Origin: Bacteroidales bacterium
Lineage (GTDB): Bacteria; Bacteroidota; Bacteroidia; Bacteroidales; F082
Assembly: GCA_017460915.1 (NCBI GenBank)
Contig: JAFUAA010000029.1
Span: 24,643 to 88,642, forward strand
DNA length: 64,000 nt
Direction: 5' to 3'
The position numbers and the translations under genes were made by a program. Shown one piece after another: positions 50,955-58,248 of the stretch (position 1 is the first letter of the stretch; each line of letters opens with the position of its first letter). Below the pieces are notes generated by a model, which saw only the letters and a list, made by a program, of their open reading frames with translations, was not told the origin of the DNA and searched no databases.

Positions 50955-52520
50955 ATGAATCTCAAGCACGCATTTATGATCGCATTGACCGCGCTTATGG
51001 CTTCCTGCGCACCAAAAGAAACCACCCTGACCTTTATCGAAACGACTGATACTCACGGTCGTTACGACGAGTTTGACAACGATGCCTACCTCATCAAGCA
51101 GATGAAGGATGAACTGGGCGACAAACTGATTTTGCTCGACAACGGCGACGACCTGCAAGGCACGGCGTTTCAATACTGTTCCAACCAAGACGCCGAGCAC
51201 CCCAACCTGGTTTCGGAAGTACTCAACTACTTCCCTTACGATGTGGCGGGCGTTGGAAATCACGACATTGAGGCGGGTCGCAAGGTGTTCGACCGACTGT
51301 ATTCCGAGGTGAAGGTGCCCGTCGTTTGCGCCAATGTCATCGACGAGGCCATGGGCGAGCCCTATTTTACACCTTATACTATTATTGAACGCAACGGTTT
51401 CCGCATCGCGGTTTTGGGCATGCTCACGCCCTATGTCGTCACTTGGGTGCCCGACCGTCTGCGTCCGGGTTTGCGTTTCGACCAACTGGAAACTGCAGCC
51501 GAAAAATGGGTGAAAATCATCCAGGAGAAAGAGCATCCCGACCTGCTCGTGGGCCTGTTCCACTCTGGCTTTGAGCCGCAGGTGCAGAACCTGCCCGAAG
51601 ACCATCCGCTAGGTCGCGAAAACGCCACGAAATGGGTGGCCGAGAACATTGCAGGCTTCGACATCATCTTCTATGGCCACGACCATCGTGCCCGCGCCGA
51701 AAAGCTGACCAATCCCAACGGCGAGCCCGTCTATGTGCTCAACTCGGGCAACCGCGCCCAAGGTCTGGCCAAGGCCGACGTGACGCTCAAAAAAGGGCAA
51801 AAACCGCAAATCAGCATCGAACTCGTCCCCACTGATGGCGAAGAGAAAGATGCCGACTTCATAGCGATGGTCCAGCCTTACCTCGACCGCGCCGACGAAT
51901 ACCAACAACGCGAGGTGGCCGAGTTGCCCGTCAACATCAGCACCGACGAGGCTTTCGGCGGTCCTTGCCTCTGGGTCGACGAGATCCATCGCTGCCAGTT
52001 TGAGACCGTCGAAGCCGAAGGTATCCACGCCGACATCTCGATGGCAGCGCCGCTCAACAGCGGCAAGACCATCGAAGCGGGCATACTGAAAGTCAGTGAC
52101 TTCTTCACCTGGTATCCTTTTGAGAACTCATTGGCCGTGATGGCCTTGACGGGCAAGGAAGTGAAGAATTTCCTCGAATACGCCTACGAGATGAAGAACC
52201 CGATTTACAATTTCGACTCGGGCGCCGGGCTGATTTATGAGGTGACCAACAAAAAACCGATGGGCGAACGCATCCACATCGTCGGCATGGCCGATGGCAC
52301 ACCCTTCGATATGGACAAGACCTACAACGTGGTGATGAACTCCTACCGCTCGATGGGTGGCGGCAACCACCTCATCAACGGCATCGGCTGGGCGCAAGAA
52401 GAAATCAAGGACCATGTGGTTTGGCAAAGCGACCGCGACCTACGTTCGCTCTTCATCGACTGGGCCGCGAAGAAAGGAGTTTTGGATACTGAACCGCTCA
52501 ATTGCTGGACCATCAAATAA
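50955..52520 (+). CDS. 5'-nucleotidase/UshA-family lipoprotein
   Basis: 521 residues: lipoprotein signal (MNLKHAFMIALTALMASCAP, Cys18), N-terminal metallophosphatase domain with FIETTDTHGRYDEF, LLDNGDDLQGTAFQYCSN, VAGVGNHDIEAG, VGLFHSGFE and FYGHDHRARA (all five metal-binding blocks), then the C-terminal nucleotidase domain (SMAAPLNSGKTIEAGILKVS, DFFTWYPFENSLAVMALTGK). The family hydrolyses 5'-nucleotides or cyclic nucleotides in the periplasm. The substrate cannot be told. The promoter is less clear (a TACTTTTA sequence at about 50929). Confidence 0.93.
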   Translation: MNLKHAFMIALTALMASCAPKETTLTFIETTDTHGRYDEFDNDAYLIKQMKDELGDKLILLDNGDDLQGTAFQYCSNQDAEHPNLVSEVLNYFPYDVAGVGNHDIEAGRKVFDRLYSEVKVPVVCANVIDEAMGEPYFTPYTIIERNGFRIAVLGMLTPYVVTWVPDRLRPGLRFDQLETAAEKWVKIIQEKEHPDLLVGLFHSGFEPQVQNLPEDHPLGRENATKWVAENIAGFDIIFYGHDHRARAEKLTNPNGEPVYVLNSGNRAQGLAKADVTLKKGQKPQISIELVPTDGEEKDADFIAMVQPYLDRADEYQQREVAELPVNISTDEAFGGPCLWVDEIHRCQFETVEAEGIHADISMAAPLNSGKTIEAGILKVSDFFTWYPFENSLAVMALTGKEVKNFLEYAYEMKNPIYNFDSGAGLIYEVTNKKPMGERIHIVGMADGTPFDMDKTYNVVMNSYRSMGGGNHLINGIGWAQEEIKDHVVWQSDRDLRSLFIDWAAKKGVLDTEPLNCWTIK

Positions 52521-52655
52521 TCACAAAACCCACAAAACCAGCAAAACTCTTTTCGGGTTTGGGGAAGCTCGCCAACCGGCGGCTTCCCGGCGGCGACGCG
52601 GTTGCGAGCCGCCACTTGTTTTCCTAAGGTTTGGGGCGTTTTGAAGGTTTTGTGA
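52521..52655. repeat. 135-bp imperfect palindrome
   Basis: TCACAAAACC at the left end has its exact inverted copy GGTTTTGTGA at the right end; inner segments (CAAAACC / GGTTTGGGG, CGGCGGC / GAGCCGCC) also pair. It fills the gap between the 5'-nucleotidase and the DUF2851 gene, and looks like a dispersed intergenic repeat rather than a simple terminator. Confidence 0.6.
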
Positions 52656-52669
52656 CAAAAAAGGAAACG

Positions 52670-53920
52670 ATGAAAGAAGAGTTTCTATATTACATTTGGG
52701 AGAATCGCCTCATCAGCAGCGACTTGCAAACCAGTGATGGTGAACAAGTAGAAATCGTGGCCACAGGCTACCGCAACACCGACTCGGGCCCCGACTTCTT
52801 GGAAGCCAAAATCCAAATCGGCGATAAACTCTGGGCAGGACACGTTGAAATCCACGTCAAAAGCAGCGACTGGAACCGCCACGGCCACCAAATGGACAAA
52901 GCCTACCAGAACGTCGTGCTCCACGTGGTGTACGAAAACGACGCCAAGGTGAACGAGATTCCGACTTTGGAACTCAAAGGCCGTTTCGAAGAAACACTTT
53001 TTGCTCATTACCAGCGGTTTGTCTCCTCAAAGAGTTGGATTCCGTGCGCCAGTTCCATCGCGCAAGTGCCGCCCTTCACGCGCCTTTCGTGGCTCGACCG
53101 AATGACCGTGGAACGCCTCGAAAGCAAGTCGGAAAGCGTCAACAAAATCCTGAACGCCAACCAATTCGACTGGGAAGATGCACTCTACAAACTGCTGATG
53201 CGCTACTTTGGCCTGAAAGTCAACAACGAGGCGTTTGAAACCTTGGCCAACCTCCTGCCTTACAAGACCTTGCTCAAACACGCCGACAACCTGCTGCAAG
53301 TGGAAGCCATGCTCTTCGGTTGCGCCGGTTTCCTTGAAGCGGACTTCACCGACGCCTACCCCAACCTCTTGAAGCGCGAATTTGCGGTGATGAAAGCCAA
53401 ATTCAACCTGCTGTCGCTGCCCGCCGAGCGATGGAAATTCATGCGGATGCGACCCTCAAATTTCCCCACCATCCGATTAGCGCAGATGGCGCAGATGATT
53501 CATCGGCACGGCTGTATGTTCTCCAAAATCAAGGAGGCGGGAAGCACGGCAGTGGTCAAGGCCCTGTTTGACGTGGAGGCATCGGGGTATTGGGAAACGC
53601 ATTACCGGTTTGACATCCCGACCGAATCGAAGCCCAAACATTTGGGCGACGCCACCGCCAATATTTTGATTATCAACGCCGTGGTACCTTTGCTATTCTG
53701 CTACGGCAAACTGCATAAGGACGAATCGTTTTGCGAGACGACGATACAATTCCTGGAAGAGACCGAGGCTGAGGACAATGCCATCATCAGGCATTTCGCC
53801 CAATGCGGCATTGCGGCGCAAAACGCGATGCAGACGCAGGCGCTGCTACACCTATATAATATATACTGCAAACGGAAACGCTGCCTCGAATGTCGATGGG
53901 GGAATGTTTTACTGCGGTAG
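52670..53920 (+). CDS. DUF2851 family protein
   Basis: 416 residues starting MKEEFLYYIWENRLISSDLQ, the start of DUF2851 proteins (an in-frame codon further upstream falls within the palindrome). Typical stretches: VATGYRNTDSGPDFLEAKIQ, LWAGHVEIHVKSSDWNRHGH near residue 60 (reminiscent of nuclease-type EVKxK/EIHV blocks), AYQNVVLHVVYENDAKVNEI, and the C-terminal RKRCLECRWGNVLL with a Cys pair. Family members are widespread in Bacteroidetes, of unknown function. The stop codon TAG overlaps a palindromic repeat. Confidence 0.85.
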   Translation: MKEEFLYYIWENRLISSDLQTSDGEQVEIVATGYRNTDSGPDFLEAKIQIGDKLWAGHVEIHVKSSDWNRHGHQMDKAYQNVVLHVVYENDAKVNEIPTLELKGRFEETLFAHYQRFVSSKSWIPCASSIAQVPPFTRLSWLDRMTVERLESKSESVNKILNANQFDWEDALYKLLMRYFGLKVNNEAFETLANLLPYKTLLKHADNLLQVEAMLFGCAGFLEADFTDAYPNLLKREFAVMKAKFNLLSLPAERWKFMRMRPSNFPTIRLAQMAQMIHRHGCMFSKIKEAGSTAVVKALFDVEASGYWETHYRFDIPTESKPKHLGDATANILIINAVVPLLFCYGKLHKDESFCETTIQFLEETEAEDNAIIRHFAQCGIAAQNAMQTQALLHLYNIYCKRKRCLECRWGNVLLR

Positions 53921-53944
53921 AGACGGTGTACACACCGTCTCTAC
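53917..53944. repeat. 28-bp intergenic palindrome, TGTAGAGACG family
   Basis: GTAGAGACGGTGT and ACACCGTCTCTAC are complementary arms around a 2-nt centre. The outer bases match the copies at 3401, 7348 and 10577. It overlaps the TAG stop of the DUF2851 gene and lies just before the end of the convergent HTH gene, so it may terminate both. Confidence 0.85.
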
Positions 53945-53948
53945 AAGG

Positions 53949-54149
53949 TCAATCGTCTTCCTCCAAAGAGAAAATCTCCTCCACTGGTTTCCCGAACACC
54001 TGCGCCATCTTCAAGGCCAGCACCGTAGACGGCACATACCTCCCTGATTCAATGGCATTTACCGACTGTCGGCTCACCCCGACCCGTTTGGCCAAATCCT
54101 CTTGCGTGAGGTTCATTTCGGCCCGCGCCACTTTCAAACGGTTCTTCAT
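53949..54149 (-). CDS. Xre-family HTH regulator
   Basis: A 66-residue one-domain regulator: MKNRLKVARAEMNLTQEDLA, KRVGVSRQSVNAIESGRYVP, STVLALKMAQVFGKPVEEIF, SLEEDD. This is the small Cro/C1-type (YozG-like) protein that typically accompanies a membrane protein of similar small size; indeed it overlaps the upstream membrane gene by 4 bp. A palindrome at 54668-54683 overlaps the -33 region of the operon and is its likely operator. Confidence 0.9.
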   Translation of the reverse strand: MKNRLKVARAEMNLTQEDLAKRVGVSRQSVNAIESGRYVPSTVLALKMAQVFGKPVEEIFSLEEDD

Positions 54150-54577
54150 TGCTCAACTCCTTTTTTGAAACGATACAACTCAATCCTATACTTGATAATG
54201 AACAAGATGAGGAAGACGAAAAACACCAAGAAATGCACATAAAAATAAGAGATTCCATAGATGAGCAATGTACTTACGATAAACAGTATCGCTGTAATGT
54301 AGGTCGCCCAAATCAGGCTTTGGGAACGGAGATGTTGCACAAACTCGTCCTCGACTTTTTCTTTTGAAAAACCGATAAACAACAATCCGATTGTCAATAC
54401 TGGCATAGCCAAAGAATATGTGTTTGTTCTTGCCATGCGAAAGAATCCGCTTTCGTTGTCGTCGTCGAAAAGGACATCAAAATACAACGAAGGCATTTTG
54501 AAATAGAAATTCGGGAACCAAAGTTGTTGCACTACAAACACTGCCACCGCTACAATGGCCAGCACCCATCCCGCCAT
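54146..54577 (-). CDS. small integral membrane protein paired with HTH regulator
   Basis: About 143 residues from MAGWVLAIVAVAVFVVQQLW, with four hydrophobic helices (others around TYSLAMPVLTIGLLFIGFSK, WATYITAILFIVSTLLIYGI and FVFFVFLILFIIKY) and an end RFKKGVEQ. The residues NYLFPHRFQ just upstream of this ATG are conserved-looking, but a longer start at 54664 lies upstream of the predicted transcription start, so a non-ATG start is possible. It is co-transcribed with the HTH gene. Function unknown; such pairs are common and the membrane partner may modulate the regulator. Confidence 0.7.
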   Translation of the reverse strand: MAGWVLAIVAVAVFVVQQLWFPNFYFKMPSLYFDVLFDDDNESGFFRMARTNTYSLAMPVLTIGLLFIGFSKEKVEDEFVQHLRSQSLIWATYITAILFIVSTLLIYGISYFYVHFLVFFVFLILFIIKYRIELYRFKKGVEQ

Positions 54578-54641
54578 TTGGAAGCGATGGGGAAAGAGAT
54601 AGTTTTTGTTTATGATGTTTAGATTTTTAAGTTTGACGCTG

Positions 54642-54683
54642 CAAAAGTAAAGCAAACTTTCCAATTAGACAAATTAATTTGTC
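54642..54683 (-). promoter_or_regulatory. promoter and palindromic operator of the HTH/membrane operon
   Basis: On the minus strand TACTTTTG is at 54642-54649, 20 bp after a TTG that lies within the perfect palindrome GACAAATTAATTTGTC (54668-54683). The palindrome thus overlaps the -33 element, a good position for Xre repression. Confidence 0.6.
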
Positions 54684-54702
54684 GTTTTTTTCAGACAAAA
54701 CC

Positions 54703-54772
54703 AAAATTTCCACAAACGACCGAACAAATTGACCACAAATAACCGAACAAAATCATCACAAACGACCGAAAT
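54703..54772 (+). repeat. three 23-bp-period tandem repeats upstream of ATPase C
   Basis: CACAAACGACCGAAC, CACAAATAACCGAAC and CACAAACGACCGAAA begin at 54711, 54734 and 54757, exactly 23 bp apart, each preceded by AAAAT or AAATT. They end about 38 bp before the -7 element of the ATPase. The period and the AAAAT-CCACAAA layout are shared with the repeats at 34912. Confidence 0.85.
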
Positions 54773-54809
54773 TTTATCAAAATACTTGCATAATAAAAAA
54801 CAAAACCAA

Positions 54810-54817
54810 TATTTTTG
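54810..54817 (+). promoter_or_regulatory. -7 element of ATPase C
   Basis: TATTTTTG followed by CAGCG, with TTG 21 bp upstream (54786-54788), 26 bp before the ATG. Confidence 0.65.
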
Positions 54818-54842
54818 CAGCGTTTTTGAAAACTTCCAAACG

Positions 54843-56119
54843 ATGAAGGCAAAATACAAACCGAGAATCGCTGACAGGCTACTTGCCAGAAAATTGGCAG
54901 GCAAAGGAGCCGTTTTGGTGGAAGGGCCAAAATGGTGCGGCAAGACCACGACTGCGCAACAACAAGCCAAGAGTTTGCTCAATCTTGGCGATAGCGAGGT
55001 CCTGAACCAAAGCCTTCGGATGATGGAAATCAGTCCAAAAACGCTATTGCAGGGCGAAACACCACGCCTGATCGACGAATGGCAGACCATTCCCCGCTTT
55101 GGGACAGCATACGCAGCGAAGTGGTCCAACGCGGCGAGTTTGCCCAATTCATCCTGACAGGCTCGTCGGTGCCCCCCCAAGCCAATGAAACCACCCATAG
55201 CGGGACAGGACGTTTTGCCCACATCAAAATGCGGCCAATGAGCCTGTTCGAGTCGGGCGAATCTACGGGAAGCGTAAGCCTTGACGCTTTGTTCGACGGC
55301 AACACCTTTGAGCCACAACCTTGCGAACTCGACCTCCAAAATATAGCCTACCTGACTTGCCGAGGCGGTTGGCCACAAGCCACGCTGATAGATGGCGACA
55401 TCGCTTTGGACCAAGCCTTTGATTACCTCGATGCGGTGACCGAACGCGACATCCAGCGCGTAGATGGAGTGAAACGCAGCCCCGAACGAACCAAGTTGCT
55501 GTTGCGCTCCTACGCCCGAAACGTCTCACAACAGGTTTCCTACGGCACCATCAAGGCCGATATGCTATCGAACGACCCAAAAACGCTCGATGAAGACACC
55601 GTGGCTGACTATATCAAAGCACTAAAGCAACTCTTTGTCATAGAAGACCTTGCGGCTTGGAATCCCAACATTCGCAGCAAATCAGCCATCCGAACCAGCG
55701 ACACTCGGCACTTTGTCGATCCAAGCATCGGCACGGCCGCATTAGGTTTGGGCCCCAACGACTTAATCAACGACCTGAATGCTTTTGGGCTACTGTTTGA
55801 AGACCTTGCTGTGCGCGACTTGCGTGTGTTTGCCGAAGCGCTCGATGGCAAATTGTACCATTATCGCGACAGCTCGGGATTGGAATGTGACACTATCTTG
55901 CACCGTCGCAACGGTTCCTACGCACTGATTGAGGTAAAACTTGGCGGTGAAAAACTCATTGAGGAAGGTGTGGCTTCGCTAAACAGCCTTGCCAACACCA
56001 TCGACACAGATCGAATGCACAAGCCTGCGTTTATGATGGTTCTGACCGCCGTGGGGCCATATGCCTACCAGCGCAAAGACGGAATTTTTGTCGTCCCCAT
56101 CGGTTGCCTGAAGGATTAA
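54843..56119 (+). pseudogene. AAA ATPase with DUF4143 domain (copy C), frameshifted
   Basis: The first frame begins MKAKYKPRIADRLLARKLAG with Walker A VLVEGPKWCGKTTTAQQ and reaches TPRLIDEWQTIP, then runs out of frame. One base missing in the C4 run at 55092-55095 would restore PLWDSIRSEVVQRGEFAQFI and LTGSSVPPQANETTHSG, and the rest follows intact to GIFVVPIGCLKD, including LECDTILHRRNGSYALIEVK (E-D...ExK pattern). Restored, the protein has about 425 residues and is the closest relative of copy B at 35068. The shift lies in a homopolymer, so it may be a sequencing error, a true lesion or a reversible slip. Not functional as written. Confidence 0.85.
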
Positions 56120-56209
56120 AGTGAGTTTTTCCAACAATCTTATTCCACTCAATCAACTATTTTCCTATTATTGCAAATCATTTCCGTTGATATTTCAAAC
56201 ATTCACGAT

Positions 56210-58216
56210 ATGGAAAACGAACAATTCAAACTGCCCGAGAACGCGCACCGCGAACTGAAACAGGGCGAAGAGTATGAGCCTATACTCTCGAAAAACAAGA
56301 AGTATCAAGAAGTTACGGTTTGGTCGGTTTGCATCGGCCTACTGATGACCATTCTGTTTTCGGCTGCCGCCGCCTACCTCGGCTTGAAGGTCGGGCAGGT
56401 GTTTGAGGCCGCCATCCCGATTGCCATCATCGCCATCGGCCTGACGGGACTGGCGCGCAAGAACGACGCCCTCTCGCAAAACGTCATCATCCAAAGCATC
56501 GGCGGCTGCTCGGGCGGCGTGGTGGCCGGCGCCATCTTCACCCTGCCAGCGCTCTACATCTTGCAAGGCAAAGGCTACCACATCGAAATCAACTTCTGGC
56601 AGGTGTTCATTGCCTCCTTGCTCGGCGGCATCTTGGGCATCCTGTTCCTCATCCCCTTCCGCAAATATTTCGTCAAGGAACAACACGGCAAGTTCCCCTT
56701 CCCCGAAGCCACGGCCACGACTCAAGTCTTGGTGAGCGGACAGAAGAAAGGCAAGGATTCTTTGCTACTGGTTATCAGTGGCTTGATTGGCGGTTTGTAT
56801 GACTTCATCGTCTCCACCTCCGGATGGTGGTCGGAGACCATCACCACACGCATGATGGGTTGGGGCGCCATGGTTGCCGACAAAGCCAAACTGATGTTCA
56901 AGGTGAACACGGGCGCGGCTGTGCTCGGCTTGGGTTACATCATCGGACTGAAATACGCCTTCATCATCTGCTGCGGCTCGATGCTGGTTTGGTTCATCAT
57001 CATTCCAGGCATGAACCTCATCTGGGGCAACCAAGTCATCGACCTGATGAACACGGGCGTGCTGCAAACCATTGGCGAGATGTCGCCCGAACAGATTTTC
57101 AAGGACTATGCGCGCCACATCGGCATCGGCGGCATCGCCATGTCGGGTGTCATCTCAATCATCAAATCGTGGGGCGTGATTAAGTCGTCGGTGGGCCTTG
57201 CCGCCAACGAGTTCAAAGGCAAGAAAGCCAGCGGCGAGCCCGTCGACCGCACGCAGCAAGACCTCTCGATGAAGACCGTCGTCATCGGCATCGTGGTCGT
57301 TTTGCTCATCACCTTCCTGTTCTTCTGGTTCGGCGTGGTGCACAACTTCGGTCACGCCTTGATTGGCATTCTGGTGGTGGCCGTCATCGCCTTCCTGTTT
57401 ACGACGGTGGCCGCCAACGCCATCGCCATCGTGGGCAGCAACCCCGTGAGCGGTATGACGCTGATGACCTTGATTTTGGCCTCCTTGGTGATGGTCGCCG
57501 CCGGACTGAGTGGTCCCAAAGGTATGACTGCCACATTAATTATAGGTGGCGTGGTCTGCACGGCTTTGGCCGTGGCAGGCGCCTTCATCACCGACCTGAA
57601 AGTCGGTTATTGGATTGGCACGACGCCCAAGAAGCAAGAGATTTGGAAGTTCGTCGGCGTGGCCGTGGCCGCTGCCACCGTCGCTGGTGTGATTATGGTG
57701 CTGAACAAGACCTACGGTTTTGTGGGCGACGACGCTCTAGTGGCTCCGCAAGCCAACGCCATGTCGGCCGTCATCGAGCCGATGATGTCGGGCGGTCACG
57801 CGCCGTGGCTGCTCTACGGCATCGGTGCCGCCATCGCCTTGATCCTCAATTTCTGCAAGGTGCCGGCCCTTCCGTTCGCCTTGGGCATGTTCATCCCGAT
57901 TGACCTCAACGCGCCGTTGCTCATCGGTGGTGCCGTGTCGTGGTTCGTGAGCTCGCGCGGCAAGAACCAGAAACTCAATGACGCCCGCTACAACCGTGGC
58001 ACTTTAATCGCCTCTGGTTTCATTGCCGGTGGCGCCCTGATGGGTGTGGTGAGTGCCATCCTCAAGTTCGCCAACGTTGATGCCGTAGCCAAGACCGCCG
58101 ACGGAACGCCGTTTGCCGAGCTGCCCGTGGCCGGCCTCATCGCCTTGGTGATGTATATCGTCATCATCGTCTACATGATTTGGGACTCGAAGCGGGCGAA
58201 GGTAGAAGAAGAATAA
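56210..58216 (+). CDS. OPT family oligopeptide transporter
   Basis: A 668-residue transporter starting MENEQFKLPENAHRELKQGE, with about 15 hydrophobic helices (e.g. TVWSVCIGLLMTILFSAAAA, IGGCSGGVVAGAIFTLPAL, IFTLPALYILQGKGYHIEIN). NIVIQSIGG-like SQNVIIQSIGGCSGGVVAGA and FPFPEATATTQVL are family hallmarks. Members take up peptides or iron-siderophore-like compounds; the substrate is unknown. An in-frame codon 13 residues earlier gives a less typical start. It is between ATPase C and mfd; no regulatory feature seen. Confidence 0.93.
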   Translation: MENEQFKLPENAHRELKQGEEYEPILSKNKKYQEVTVWSVCIGLLMTILFSAAAAYLGLKVGQVFEAAIPIAIIAIGLTGLARKNDALSQNVIIQSIGGCSGGVVAGAIFTLPALYILQGKGYHIEINFWQVFIASLLGGILGILFLIPFRKYFVKEQHGKFPFPEATATTQVLVSGQKKGKDSLLLVISGLIGGLYDFIVSTSGWWSETITTRMMGWGAMVADKAKLMFKVNTGAAVLGLGYIIGLKYAFIICCGSMLVWFIIIPGMNLIWGNQVIDLMNTGVLQTIGEMSPEQIFKDYARHIGIGGIAMSGVISIIKSWGVIKSSVGLAANEFKGKKASGEPVDRTQQDLSMKTVVIGIVVVLLITFLFFWFGVVHNFGHALIGILVVAVIAFLFTTVAANAIAIVGSNPVSGMTLMTLILASLVMVAAGLSGPKGMTATLIIGGVVCTALAVAGAFITDLKVGYWIGTTPKKQEIWKFVGVAVAAATVAGVIMVLNKTYGFVGDDALVAPQANAMSAVIEPMMSGGHAPWLLYGIGAAIALILNFCKVPALPFALGMFIPIDLNAPLLIGGAVSWFVSSRGKNQKLNDARYNRGTLIASGFIAGGALMGVVSAILKFANVDAVAKTADGTPFAELPVAGLIALVMYIVIIVYMIWDSKRAKVEEE

Positions 58217-58221
58217 ATTCG

Positions 58222-58229
58222 TATCTTTG
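58222..58229 (+). promoter_or_regulatory. -7 element of mfd
   Basis: TATCTTTG followed by CGCC, 19 bp before the GTG at 58249. It lies inside any longer reading of mfd that begins near 58180, supporting the GTG start. Confidence 0.6.
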
Positions 58230-58248
58230 CGCCACAATTTCAAACATC

